Notes: a model not told the origin generated them from the letters alone. A stretch of 64,000 bases of DNA from Apodospora peruviana (GCA_033439685.1 JAUEDM010000004.1:4464001-4528000), one strand, 5' to 3'. Positions 34,634-46,429 are shown, numbered from the stretch's first letter. Made by a program: numbers and translations.

Positions 34634-37314
34634 ATGGATAGGCTGCCGGAGCCCATGCTGCCGTCGAATCCGCATTTATTAACACACGGAGGGAATAAGG
34701 CCTTTCATAACTTTGGTATGCAGCAGATTCCGTCCCAAATGTGGGAACTGAACTGAACTGACCCTGACACTGGGTAAATAGCAAATGACTATTCCCACAT
34801 CTTAGACCCCAACTTACGAAGGCGGCTAGCACTATCTGATATTGACCGCGTTCCGTTTGGGTTATATCGTACGCACCCATAACATCCACTTATTACGTAC
34901 GCTACTTGCTAACGTCATAATCAGATATCCGAGCCGTCGCCGTGGCAGGGGTGGGCTTCTTCCTCGACTCGTACGACATCTTCTCCATCAATCTCATCAC
35001 GACATTTCTCGGCATCGTGTTCTGGCAGGGATCACCGGACGAGGCGAAGAACGGGTTCGGCGGCAACTATGGCGTGCTTCCGGGGCCGGTCAACACCGCC
35101 CTCAAAGCGTCCACGAGCGCCGGCATCGTGATAGGGCAGGTGCTTTTCGGCTGGCTGGCCGACGTGTTTGGACGCCGGAGGATGTACGGCATCGAGCTGG
35201 GCATCATTGTTCTCTCGACGCTGAACTGTGCTCTCGCGAATCCGAGTCCTAGCGTCAACTCGACTGGGCTGTTGGTGTTTTGGAGGGTTATGATGGTATG
35301 TCTTTTCTCTCTTAAGGTTAGAGGGGTTTGCTGATGGATGTTTTGTTGTGTGTGTGTGTGTAGGGTGTGGGAATAGGAGGGGATTATCCCCTTTCTAGTG
35401 TCATCACTTCTGAGTAAGTCCCCTTAATACTCATGGTTGAAGGTGGGATATATGCTTACACGATGACAGGTTCGCACCCACCCGCTGGCGAGGCGCAATG
35501 ATGGCCGCCGTCTTCTCCATGCAGGGCATTGGGCAGCTCCTCTGCGCCATAGTCGCGCTGGTGGTGACCGCCGCCTCAAAAGAGTCATTCATCATCGCGA
35601 GAGGCGTGGGCGACTGCGACTACGCATCTGGCTGTCAGACAGCCGCCGACCGCGCCTGGCGAATCATCGTCGGCTTCGGTGCCCTGCCGGCCCTCCTCGC
35701 CCTATACTACCGCATCACGATCCCCGAGACGCCCCGGTACACGTTTGATGTCGCCCAAGACGTCGAAAAAGCCGACGCCGATATCAAGGCGTACATGAAC
35801 AGCCAAGCGGAAGGCGACGTCGACCCGGTAAAACGGGCACGCGGCATGCTCAAGACCGCCGGTCCGGCGCTGAGTATCCCGGCCGCGTCATGGCGAGATG
35901 TCTATCTCTACTTCAAGCAGCGCAGGAACCTGAAGATATTACTGGGTACCACGCTGTCATGGTTCTTTCTCGTCGGTTCACCCGCCCCTAACCCCTTATT
36001 CCCAACTGGACTAACACTCTTGATAAGGACCTCGCCTTCTACGGTTTGGGTTTAAACAACACCATCGTCCTGACAGCAATCGGCTACTCTCACGGCCCGA
36101 CTCTGTATCATGCGCTCTACAACAACGCAGTGGGGATGATCATCCTCGCCTGCGCCGGCAGTTTACCAGGTTACTGGACTGCCGTCCTCACAATCGACAC
36201 GCTCGGCCGCAAACCGCTGCAAATAATCGGCTTTGTGGTATTGACCCTCCTTTTCTTGATCCTCGGTTTCGGTGCCGCCAGCCTCTCCGAGACTTCTCTT
36301 TTGGTCTTGTACATCGTCGCGCAGTTCTTCTTCAACTGGGGACCCAACACGACGACATTTATCGTCCCGGGCGAATGTTTTCCCACTCGTTATCGGTCGA
36401 CCGGCCACGGTCTTTCCGCAGCGATGGGAAAGGTTGGCGCCATTCTTGCGCAGGTGATTTCCATACCTCTGCTGTCGAGATGTCATTCAGAGGGAAGGGA
36501 ATGTAGTCACCCGTGGCTGGACAGATTGATGCAGATCTTTGCGCTGTTTATGCTACTTGGCACGTTTACTTCTCTTTTGGTGCCGGAGACGAAGGGGATG
36601 ACGCTTGAGGAGCTGGCTGGGGAGGCGGCGATGCCTGGCAGCTATAATACCAGTGGTGGCGGTTCGTTGAGGGGGGGGACCCCTGCGAATAACAACAATA
36701 ATAATGCTGGAGGGGGGGAGAGGTGGTACCAGTCCACAAGCAGGTGGAATCCGTTTCTCGGTGGACAGCCCGCGGGCTTCTTTTATCATGCTCACCAGAG
36801 CAATACGATGTCATCTAACCATAGGTGGCCGGGACATGGAGGTCATCGTAGTCCAAGAGTGGGTATCATGACCAGTCCTGAGCTGGCTGCGCAGCAACAG
36901 CAGCAGCAGCAGCAAGCGGCAAATAGGGGCAGCACAGCAACGAAACTTGGCAAAATTATTGGACTGTCGAAGAACAAGGACATGGGGAGTGCGAACGGCG
37001 GTAGAGCAAGTAGGAGAAATAGGGGGAAGAAGAGCGACAGCAGCAACAACAGTTCCAGACTGAGCGGCAATACTGTTGAGGGAGGGGAGGATATTGATGA
37101 CGACGAGACGCCTATTGCATTACGGTCCGGGATGGCTAACATGGGCGTGTTACCTGGCTGGGGCGCTGGTTGGGGAAGAGTTGATCGTGGCGGCGGTTCG
37201 TCGGGAGCAGGAAGGGGGAGTGGCGGTGGGCCATCGATTGATAGCTCTGGGACGGGCAGTGCTGCTGGACGGGCGTCGATTAAGTTACATGATGTTGGGA
37301 GTTTGTTGAAGTGA
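34634..37314 (+). CDS. Inorganic phosphate transporter, PHO84/PHO-5 type (MFS, PHS family)
   Basis: A proton-coupled phosphate importer of the plasma membrane. Six exons fit: 34,634-34,715, 34,782-34,868, 34,925-35,295, 35,364-35,413, 35,470-35,971 and 36,028-37,314, giving 792 residues. All introns have GT-AG ends, and the second, fifth and others show CTAAC. The N terminus MDRLPEP leads to GGNKAFHNF, then DIDRVPFGLYHIRAVAVAG and the first membrane segment FFLDSYDIFSINL. The family signature GGDYPLSSVITSE lies across exons 4-5, with GWLADVFGRRRMYG after the third segment and PETPRYT before the loop. Twelve membrane segments can be traced, ending near VPETKGMTLEELAGEA (about residue 600). Beyond that is an extra tail of about 190 residues rich in Gly, Asn, Ser and Gln, with poly-Asn and poly-Gln runs, not found in the short characterised transporters. 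High affinity is likely but not shown by the sequence. Confidence 0.92.
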
Positions 37315-37713
37315 GATTTGTATGGTTTGGAATAAGAAAGCGAGGCGTTAGGATTGGGTTATGCTTCTGTAAAAGGTTGTGAATGGTAGATGGATGAAGT
37401 ACAGTTGTCACTTCAGCTGGAGTATACAGTCTAGACTAGATGTCATTAGCAGGGACGTACTCAAAATTTACACCTGGCTGTTTGGAGAACCCCAAAGACG
37501 TTGCTGCTTTCATCTGAACGCATCTTGAAGAATTACAAAAGACGTTTTCTTCTCCGACTCGGTACGAATATTCGATATGTAAATGCATTTCTCTCGGAGC
37601 ATGATATCCCTACTGGAAGAAATAAGGGTTAACTGTTATGTAAAGCTGTTCTACGGTCGTGGTCCCACGGCAATGTCGGCCGGATCCATGTACTGATTCC
37701 AGTCGAAAGCATA

Positions 37714-37788
37714 CTTGGGGGACTGGGGAGTCCTTTCAGTCCCCCTACTACGTAGTAGGGGGTTTCCACTGAATCCCCCAATCCCCAG
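37714..37788. repeat. Inverted repeat centred on a 22-base perfect palindrome
   Basis: The centre, 37,741-37,762, is five C, then TACTAC, then its exact reverse complement. Outside it the arms continue as GGGGACTGGGGAGTCC on the left and the related complement of GGATTCCCCCAATCCCC on the right, with several transitions between them. The whole could form a long hairpin. Confidence 0.75.
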
Positions 37789-37860
37789 TATATGGAAAGA
37801 CAGCGCCACTGACTGCAGACAGTTCGATGTTCGCACCCAATTTATGATATAAACTGATAT

Positions 37861-38066
37861 CGAGAGCGTCTGAGAGTTGATCATACAATTTGAAGGTGTC
37901 TTATTTGGATGCGGCCGACATTGCCGACATCTCCGAGGGACAACAACCGTGGAACGACTTTGAAGAACAGTTTCTTCATGTTGATCATTTGTAACAGCAA
38001 AGTCCGCTTTTTGTTACGGTTTTCGAGAGCATACTGAGAGTTGATCATACAATCTCAAGGTGTCTT
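37861..38066. repeat. Pair of 42-base direct repeats
   Basis: The first copy (37,861-37,902) and the second (38,024-38,066) both read CGAGAGC, a variable word, GAGAGTTGATCATACAAT, then AAGGTGTCTT. They differ at a few positions and are 163 bases apart. Confidence 0.75.
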
Positions 38067-38199
38067 GTACCCACTACGCTACAACAGTAAACTGAGCAGG
38101 TATCCCCCAATCTACTACGGACCAACCAACGTATCGTACGTATTGACTAATAATTATATTAACTCGCTGTTCTGTCCAAGATCAATATGTTGTCTCTAA

Positions 38200-39861
38200 T
38201 CACCCACCTGCACTCTGATCCTGTGCTTCTCGTCTAGCTTTCGCCCCAGCCTTCAACTTATCCCACCGCTCTCTATACCTCTCCAAATTCGTCTGCAGCT
38301 TCTCATTCTCCTTCTCGAGCACAGCAATCTGCTTGACTATACCCGCAATCTGCTCCTCCAACTCCCTATTCTTTTTCCTCAGTGCCTCATCACCACCACT
38401 CCCCAACGCAGGCGTCGGTGCCCCTCCACTAGAAGACATCGGGCTCCCAGGCCGTTGTAGTCTCAAACTCTGCGCCAGTGCAAGATGCGAAGTCTGCGAG
38501 TTGAGCTCAAACGCGTGCAGCCGCTTACTCAGTTTGTCAAGCATTTCCTTCAGACTAGTATTCTCCAGATGTAATTCTTCAATCACATTCTGCAGCTCTT
38601 TTTCAGATTTGCTTCGCGGGCCCAGACGCTTGCGGAAGGACGGACTGACGGGAGGTAGTTGGAATTGCGACTCGCGCGCGTCCACAAAGTCGTCCTCGTC
38701 TGGGTCTTCTGGTACGTCGTTGCTGTGCAGGGACGCGGCTATCAGGCGCCGTTTCTCCTTGGTGTCGTGGTTAAGGATGCTCGCGTACGTGGCCGTGTGG
38801 CCGCTCGTTGGCACGACGTAGAAGGAGTCGTTTCCGTCTCGTGCTAGCGAGCGCAGGGTTGCACGAGAATAAATCTTGGATAGGTCCGGCTCGGCGGTTT
38901 CACGCTCCGTGGTGGTGACTGAGCCGGCCTTTGCATTTCGGAAGCGTTTTTGCGCCGGGGCCGGTTCCGGTGAGTGTACCGGTGTGATATTATCAACAGA
39001 CCCCGATTCCTCGGCTATCAGAGGTAGCCCTGCGAATGCGAGAGGGGCCGAGAGTCGGTTGATGAGGTTCCCGAACGTACTATAAAACCGCGAGAACCCC
39101 TCTTCGCTCTGACTCGGCGCATCAGATTCAGACTTTGACGATGCGCTGTCTGCTTTGGTTACTGCTTGCTGCGCAGCTGGCGGAACCCAGCTCGGCTTTG
39201 TGGTGTTGTGCGCATCAGTGCCAGCCTTGTTCCTCATCGAACCCTCCCTGCGAGGATGCACCTCCAGGCTGCCGGGTGCCTGGTCGTTGGACACGCTGGG
39301 CGTCAAGGGCTGACCGCGGCTGTACTTGGACTTGATACCTCTGGCTGACGCAAGATTGCTCGCGATCGAGGACGACAGCTCGCGCGAAGGGTACCGCCGC
39401 GGGTTTGGGAGGGTGGGAGGCGGTTTTACCGCACTTGGGGATGATGTCGCTGCCGAGGAAGCGTCTGTTTTGGACGACGGCTTGGGGGGTTTCGCGCCTC
39501 CTCCGTCGTCTTTCCCAGTTGACGACGACTCGCTCTCATCCTCTTCCGGAATATCGCCATCAAAACTGGATTGCTGGCTCGGAGGCTCGGACGGAAGCTT
39601 CAGGAGTTCGGATAGTCGTCGGTGGTGTTGTTCGAGGAGAGTCAGGGTGCGCAAGGCCTCGGCGCTGGTCGTGCTCTTGGCCGCGTTGGAAAACTCGCCG
39701 GCGGCAAGCGCATGCTGGTTTATTGCGACTGTGGTGTCTGCTGATTGTGTAGCTAGTGAGGCGGCCCTGGCGTGGTCGTGAGCCTGGACAGATCGTCAGT
39801 GATGATGAGTCAGGTAGGTACTGGAGGGGTGACTGACCTTGATTAACGGTGACGAGTCCAT
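38200..39861 (-). CDS. MIT-domain and coiled-coil protein, possibly Atg38/NRBF2-like
   Basis: Two exons are supported on the minus strand: 39,861-39,838 (eight codons) and 39,783-38,200. The 54-base intron (39,784-39,837) has donor GTCAGT, a CTGAC branch site and acceptor TGTCCAG. The product is 535 residues. The N terminus MDSSPLIKAHDHARAAS begins a three-helix MIT-like bundle (about 5-75) with regularly spaced Ala and Leu, ending ALRTLTLLEQHHRRLSELL. A long disordered Ser/Pro/Lys middle follows. Two coiled coils lie near the end: about 385-420 (ELQNVIEELHLENTSLKEML) and about 470-520 (KKNRELEEQIAGIVKQ, KENEKLQTNLERYRERW). An N-terminal MIT plus C-terminal coiled coil is the layout of the autophagy PI3-kinase subunit Atg38/NRBF2, but this protein is longer, so the function is inference. 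The upstream stretch reading LYGLYHQTSDPASFED in the same frame has no start and is excluded. Confidence 0.75.
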
Positions 39862-40639
39862 CTCCGGGTATTTGCGCCACGCATCGCTGAGAATGATGTC
39901 CTCAAAGGATGCGGGATCTGATGTTTGGTGGTATAATCCGTAAAGGCGGGACTGTTTGGTGTTGGGTGTTTGGATCAGAATCCTGGCTGTTTTAAGATAT
40001 TCGAAGGATATTCAGTTGGTATGGATAAGGTCGGTGAGAAGGCTGGAGGGGTGGCCTCGTGGTGGACAGCCTACGGTAATAATACAGGGGAAGCGGTAAC
40101 ATACGCGTACCTTATCGCTCTTATCGCCAACCCGCCCACCAGATCGGAACTCTCGCAAGCATTTGCCGTGCGTCCAATTACCTGCCCCAGACCGGGGTCA
40201 AAGGCGCATCGGGAAGGAGGCGAGGGGGAGATGTCCGTTTCGAATCTTTTCGTCAAACAATTGCTAGTAGGGCTTTTATTTCGCATCGCAATGAAACCTC
40301 CTCTGATCAACTCAAAGCTCTTCCAGGAATATTTTGTTAAGTTTTGGCGCCGACATGGCGATCAGGGGACCGGCCTCGAATCCATAGCCAGCGGCCGCGA
40401 TCCCTCTCAACTGCGCCACTAGCTTCGAGGGGTATCGATGACGATGTTATAATAAAGAGAACAGCTCCTGTTTCAACGCAAAGGGAACAAAAAGTGGAAT
40501 ACAAGTAGCCACAACGCACACCACCAATTCCCTGTCTACCGCACCTGCATCGCTCAAGACAGATAAAGCTCTCCACCGACTGGCACCGAGCGACGTCTGC
40601 AACATTCGCCTTGGCTCTGATATTTGACACCGGACCGCC
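39862..40639. promoter_or_regulatory. Divergent upstream region between MIT and GRAM-VASt genes
   Basis: The 778 bases separate two genes transcribed away from each other, so they should carry both promoters. No gene or clear motif is seen. Confidence 0.45.
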
Positions 40640-43600
40640 ATGGATAACTCTAGCACATCGAACGGGCTTGGGAAGCTGCTGCCAAAGGCTATTACGAGAC
40701 GACGCAAAGGCTCGAGACCTGCATCTCTCGCCAGTAGCAATGACGACAGCCCAGGTCCCAGAGACCTCAGCCGGAGCACAACCAGGACCAGCGACAGCAT
40801 TCACGGCCACGAGATCGCCAATGTTATCAGCAACCTTAGCGGCAACCCGAACGGAAGCGTAAATAACAGCAGCGACAGGAAGGAGGGCGAGAGCAGTGAT
40901 CTGATATCCTTCGATTCAGAAGCCGAGTCGTGAGTGTTTTCCCCAGTCTTTGATATCCACAATTGCGCATGCCCAGGCTTCCCTGGCCTTTTTCCTGGGC
41001 GCAGCTGTGGTGGTCAGCGGTGGCAGGCTGGCAGCCCCAACTGAAGGCACCAAACACCAACCTGGTCCGACTAGGATCTCCCACCTTCAGTTCGACTTGG
41101 GTTCTGTCGTGCAGCTTACCTTACGACTACCTTCTACTCTCGATTGGCCGCGAATCACATCACCGTGCCTCAGCTCTGCCTATCCATTCGCATTCGCTTT
41201 CGCTTTCTGCAGCATCCCATTCTCACGCACTCGCTCATCTCCTGCATCCTTTTCTTTGTATCTTTCCACCGCCTGCTTTCGTTGCCAACTGACCGATCGA
41301 CATCAGGACCCCTAGTCGCCCCACCGCCGTCTCGCCTCACCCATCGCAAATCGGCCACTTGACGACGTCGTCACCGCTTGTCCAGGCTCTCCACCACCCG
41401 GAATCACAGCCCTCCGATACTCAGCCCTCAGAACTAGAACCGACACAATCCTTGACCTTCCCCGGAGGAAGCGTCAATAGCTTCAATAGCTTCGAATCAG
41501 CGCCATCCATCGTCGCTAGCGAGACAAACCTCGCCCCTCCTCAGACCCTTTCCAAGAAAACATCCGCGGGCCGGTTACGAGACGTCTTCCGATCCAAGAA
41601 AGGCTCCGAGCCAAGCTCGAGCGACGAGAGGAGTCCCAAGACGGTCGCAGCGGATAAATCGACAGAGCCGGTGCCAAGCCTGGAAGACCTCAAACCTGTG
41701 ACTGACACCAAAACCACACCGTCGAGCGAGAGGAGTCGCCGTTTGTCCCGACCGCCAAAGGTCAGCCCTCTGAATCCGCCGCAGACCCCGCCCCAGGCGA
41801 CCGACATCACGCCCGTGATTGTCAACACTCCCCCTACACCGACCGACCCTCTACATCCAGACCGCGCGTCTCCAAGGTCCCCAGCCCGCTCGCGGACCGA
41901 CTCTAATGCATCATCATCGGGAAATATGATCTCACAGCGCAGAAGTAGGGCAGGATCCGGCTCTATTGGGCCGAGCAAGCTGTCCAACATCACATCCGCG
42001 CCACTAACGCCGACTCCTGAGAACGGGCCCAACTCTCCAGGTAACCAAGCCGCCAACTTCTTCTCGTCCATGTTTTCCGCCGTCCAGAACACCGCCAATA
42101 CCCTCAGCAACAGCATTTCGAATACGAACTTGTCGCAGGTGAATAACAAGAGTAGAACTACCCTCCCAAAAGAACAGACCGACCCAGAACTTGACAGCGT
42201 AGAGGTTGAATCATCAACCGAGGTCTTGATGGGACAATCTGCCGACTCAAAGGAACCAGCAGTCAAGACGCTCGGCATGGGCGACCTCAGTCTCAGCCAG
42301 CTCGGCATTATCGAGACGTCAAGCAATGCGACAACCCCTGTGACAGCAAAATTCTCAGAGAATGAGTCCAGGGGCCGGTCTGAGTCTGCCCCAGTCGATG
42401 TTCACGCTGCTGGAGTTGAACCACCTGCCGAGGACTCCCAACTGTCCCGACCGCGGTCACTGTACGATCCCTTGGTGAGTGGCGATAGAACACCCCCAAC
42501 TGGGAGCATGTACGAGGGCAAGTCAGGAGTCCAACGCAGTGGCAGCATACGTAGTGCCATTGGCAGAAGGAGGAAGCGCGGCAGTAGTGCTGCGACCGGT
42601 GGAACGACTGGGACAGCCATGACGATAGGTGCTGCCATTGCTGCTGCCCATACTTCAGTCGCCAATCCCGTCGCCGGCGGCACAAATGCGCCGAAGCTCA
42701 CGGGGTTCGCCGTCGCCACAAAAAAACGGAATCGCGACTTCCACACACTCTTCAAGAGCGTTCCCGATGACGACTACCTAATTGAGGATTATAGTTGTGC
42801 GCTGCAGCGCGAGATTCTCGCCCACGGAAGGCTCTATGTGTCCGAGGGACACCTGTGCTTCAGCAGTAACATCTTGGGCTGGGTGACAACGCTGGTCATG
42901 AGCTTCGACGAGATTGTCTCTGTGGAAAAGCGCAGTACGGCGCTCGTCTTCAAGAACGGTCTTGAGATCTCTACCCTTCACGCCAAGCATATCTTTGCGT
43001 CCTTTACGAGCCGAGACACGACCTACGACTTGATTGTCAAGATTTGGAAGCTGGGCCACCCCCACCTCCAAAGCTCGCTTAATGGCGTCCGGCTTGACGA
43101 GACTGGCGGCGACAGGACGGAGAAGGTTGAGACCGAGTCGGTGGGGTCTGTCGTAGGTAGCCACAGCATTTCCGGCTCGGATGATGAAAGCGATGGCGAG
43201 GATGACGATGACGAAGTCTACGATGAGGATGAGGACAATGACGAGGACCAAGACGCGCCACAGAATACTGAGACTCTCAACCCAGATCCCCCGGCAGACA
43301 AGGCAGTCGCTCGTAAGGTGTCGGGTGCCGTTGGACTGACCACGGAAAAGTCGGCGGAGGGTGCAGCGCCGCCCAGCACGGCGGTTGACTTTCCAGGACC
43401 CACCGCCCACACTCCCACAGAGTGTGGAGACGCGGATAAGCACTACGAGAAGATCATAGGAGATGATGTCGTCCCGGCACCGCTGGGCAAGGTTTACAAT
43501 ATGCTCTTTGGTGCCGGGTCGGCGGCGTGGATGTCCAAGTTCCTCTCGGTTGACCAGAAGTGCACGGAGGTGACGATGGAAGACAAGAGAGGCTTGACGG

Positions 43601-44631
43601 ATGAAGTCAAGTCTCGTACGTATACTTACATTAAGCCCCTGGGCGGTTCCATTGGTCCGCGGCAAACGAAGTGCATCGTCACCGAGAATCTTGAGCGCCT
43701 CGATTTGGAAAATGCAGTCAACATTCTCTGTTCGACTCAGAACCCCGACGTCCCCAGTGGAAATATATTCGTTGTCAAGACCAGGTATTGTCTCTCGTGG
43801 GCCGAGAACAACGCGACCCGCGTGCAGGTCAACTGTACCATCGAATGGTCTGGCAAGAGCTGGCTGAAGGGTATGATGTTTGCTTCCATTTTTTTTTTGT
43901 TCTTATGCTAACAATTCCAAACAGGCCCGATTGAGAAAGGAGCAAATGACGGTCAGACGCAATACTGCAAAGACCTATTCGTTGCCCTCAAGGCGGCCCT
44001 TACGTCACGCGCCAGGGCTGCCACGGCACCAAACGGAACTGCTGCTGCTAAAGGCGGCAAGAAGCGCGGGCGCAAGAGCAAGTCAGTGCTGGCGTCGGGT
44101 CCTACCAGCGATACTGAAGGCGGTCTCTCCAAGACACTGTCTGTCAAGCAAGACTGGGGGTTGTTTGAGCCGGTGCGCCCGTTCCTGGGTCCGGTGGCCG
44201 ATATTATCCAGCCGATACTCACCGGAAATGTGGTATATGGACTACTTGTGGGGTTGTTGGTTGCTACTTGGTTCGGATTCGGGTCAAATGCGAACTTGAA
44301 GGTGGCTTCGCCGGAGATGGCGCTGTTCGGGATGGGTAACTACCCGCAGCGTTTGGCAGCTTATGAGGAGATGTGGAGAAGAGAGGAGAGTGAGCTCTGG
44401 GACTGGATTGAAGAGAGGGCAGGGCTGGACATGTTATCTGGCGGTGGCAGCGGGATCGACGATTCGATGGTGAGAAGAGGGAGAAAATTGAAGGGCGGAG
44501 AGTACAGGACGGTGGAGGAGAAGCTGAGGGAGGAGAAGATGGATGAACGGGAGGTCAAGGAGGCGATAAGGGTTACTGAGGAGAGGCTGAACGTGCTGAA
44601 GAGGGTTGTTGATGGCAAGGATGGGAGGTAA
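40640..44631 (+). CDS. GRAM-VASt sterol-transfer protein (LAM/Ltc/GRAMD1 family)
   Basis: A membrane-contact-site protein of the family that moves sterol between the plasma membrane and the ER. Three exons fit: 40,640-40,929, 41,307-43,870 and 43,925-44,631. The first intron is long (377 bases, GTGAGT donor, CTGAC branch, CATCAG acceptor); the second is 54 bases with TGCTAAC. The product is 1186 residues. The first 560 residues are Ser/Pro/Thr-rich and disordered. The GRAM domain spans about 570-680 (HTLFKSVPDDDYLIEDYSC, LYVSEGHLCFSSNILGWVT). An acidic run of Asp/Glu follows near 700-725. The VASt domain is about 806-985 (APLGKVYNMLFGAGSAAWM, SIGPRQTKC). A single membrane segment lies near 1051-1070 (YGLLVGLLVATWFGF), with a charged coiled tail. 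The 66-base repeat starting at 44,612 overlaps the last codons. Confidence 0.92.
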
Positions 44632-44746
44632 CAAGGTGGGATTTGGAGGTGGTGCGTACTGACTTGGAGGATTGTACATGGCAAGGATGGGAGGTAACAA
44701 GGTGGGATTTGGAGGTGGTGCGGAGTGACTTGGAGGATTGTACATG
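44612..44746. repeat. 66-base tandem duplication across the stop codon of the GRAM-VASt gene
   Basis: Two near-identical copies of a 66-base unit beginning ATGGCAAGGATGGGAGGTAA start at 44,612 and 44,678. The first contains the last codons and the TAA stop of the GRAM-VASt gene; the second repeats them in the 3' UTR. Confidence 0.85.
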
Positions 44747-45279
44747 ATTATTACCATTACGGCAGGCAGCCAGGCGTTTTCCTTTTGTGTATGTCAAATT
44801 AGCAGGGAGGGTTTTTATTATTTGAGAAATGACTACAGTGAATTCCTACAGTGATGCAAAATTGTGTTTGGATAAGTGGAAGCTCCCGGTGACCTATGGC
44901 TGCCGGTGCGTGCCGGCTCGAAGCCGACTGTTTGACCGCATATCAACGGTCCGAAGCAAGCTCGCTTTCGGATGGCTGCCGCATCATCTGGCTTCTGCCT
45001 GCCTGCCTGTCATATGCTTTTAGCCTTTTACAAAAGCGCCTGCCCGCACACCCTCAATATCCTCAGCTCTCCAGGTCTCCCTTCTCTTTTTTTCGATTGT
45101 TTGACAAAGCACGGCAGTCCAGCTTGCTTTCTTTCCAGTTAAACAAAGCGCGTATCATCATCTAGGTACCTTCAAGACCTTAACTCTCCACCTAGCTCCC
45201 GCTCTATTTCTCGGTTCTTCGAGTCTTCGACCACAATTCAACATCCAACCTTTGAGTCCCACTTCCCAATCAATTAACA
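44747..45279. other. Intergenic region upstream of the UCH gene
   Basis: No gene is supported. The right part is CT-rich leader-like sequence running up to the UCH start. Confidence 0.5.
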
Positions 45280-46146
45280 ATGGTCGAATCCCAAACCTCA
45301 CCAACAGCTCCCGCTGCCACCATGGAGAAATCCGACGACAAAAACAAAACATGGCGAATGCTTGGTAAGAACTTCATCTCCCACTCAGCTTATATCTCCC
45401 CCCCGCTAATATGGATGGATGGTTACTGGTTAGAAAACCATCCAGAAGTAATGAACGAACTCGCCGCCAAACTCGGTTTGTCTCCCGACCTTGAGTGGTA
45501 TGACGTTTACTCCCTCGACGAACCCGAGCTGCAGCACATTCCCCGTCCTGTATTGGCACTCTTGGTGATCATTCCATGGACACCAGCATGGGGTCACGAT
45601 CGGGCAGCCGAGGACGCCACCATGCCTGACACGTACCAAGGTTTTGGTCTGGAGGAACCGGTGATCTGGTTCAAACAGACGATTGGGAACGCGTGCGGAT
45701 CTTATGGGTTGTTGCATGGCGTCATCAACGGTCCGGCGAAGGAGTTTATCCTCCCAGGGTCGGAGTTGGAGAACATAAGAAGGGAGGCGGTGGGACTAAA
45801 AATGGAGGAGAGGGCGGAGATGCTGTATGATCATAAAGGGTTTGAGAGGGCTCATAAAGCTGTCGAGGAAGGGGGGGATACCATTGTTAGGGAGGATCAT
45901 GAGGGGGGGCATTTTGTTGCTTTTGTTAAGACGGATGATGGGAAACTGTGGGAACTTGAGGGGGGACGGAACGGGCCGATTGTGAGGGGGGAACTCGGGG
46001 AGGGGGAGGATGTGTTGAGTCAGAGGGCTTTGGGGATGGGGTTGAGGAGGATTATTGAGCTGGAGAAGGGGGATGGGCCCGATGGGGGGGATTTGAGGTT
46101 TAGTTGTCTTGCGCTGGCGAGGAAGGCTGACTCTGACTCTGAGTAG
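45280..46146 (+). CDS. Ubiquitin C-terminal hydrolase (peptidase C12, UCH-L3/Yuh1 type)
   Basis: A cysteine deubiquitinase that trims small adducts from the C terminus of ubiquitin or related proteins, in cytosol and nucleus. Two exons are supported: 45,280-45,364 and 45,434-46,146. The 69-base intron has donor GTAAGA, GCTAAT branch and TTAG acceptor. Removing it gives TWRMLENHPEVMNELA, the conserved UCH start, and 265 residues. The intron length is a multiple of three and has no stop, so the unspliced message also stays open. Catalytic residues visible: Gln about 110 (FKQTIGNACG), Cys about 116, His about 188 (EGGHFVAFV). The usual catalytic Asp (ELDG in UCH-L3) is Glu about 204 here (LWELEGGRNGP). 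The family is certain; whether the Glu lowers activity is unknown. Confidence 0.92.
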   Translation: MVESQTSPTAPAATMEKSDDKNKTWRMLGKNFISHSAYISPPLIWMDGYWLENHPEVMNELAAKLGLSPDLEWYDVYSLDEPELQHIPRPVLALLVIIPWTPAWGHDRAAEDATMPDTYQGFGLEEPVIWFKQTIGNACGSYGLLHGVINGPAKEFILPGSELENIRREAVGLKMEERAEMLYDHKGFERAHKAVEEGGDTIVREDHEGGHFVAFVKTDDGKLWELEGGRNGPIVRGELGEGEDVLSQRALGMGLRRIIELEKGDGPDGGDLRFSCLALARKADSDSE

Positions 46147-46429
46147 GGGGTAAGTTGTTGAGGACAGAGGATGGATCATAACTGTTCAATATCAACATTA
46201 TCGGGATCAGTATTGTCAAACTGTCGAGCTCCTCCTCTAAGTTCTTCATGGAGATGGGGATTTAAGGTTTAGTTGCGATTTTGGCAAGGAAGTCTTCTTG
46301 AGATGAGTACCCAAGGGAGTTCATGATTGAAGACAGACGACGGATTCTTTCTCTCCTTTTAACTGAAGTTAGTGCTTGTACTACATTCGACCGCCGCCGG
46401 TTGTCACCAAACATGAATTCGCTAAACTC

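Larger units (their letters stand above)
37315..38199. other. Gene-free stretch with inverted and direct repeats
   Basis: No gene is supported. The stretch holds a perfect palindrome inside a larger inverted repeat (about 37,714-37,788) and a pair of 42-base direct repeats at 37,861-37,902 and 38,024-38,066, listed separately. Confidence 0.6.

Noticed and set aside
39862..39990. Coding-looking extension LYGLYHQTSDPASFEDIILSD upstream of the MIT gene
   Set aside because: A stop lies in the same frame and no Met is available; the Met at 39,861 fits the MIT start better.
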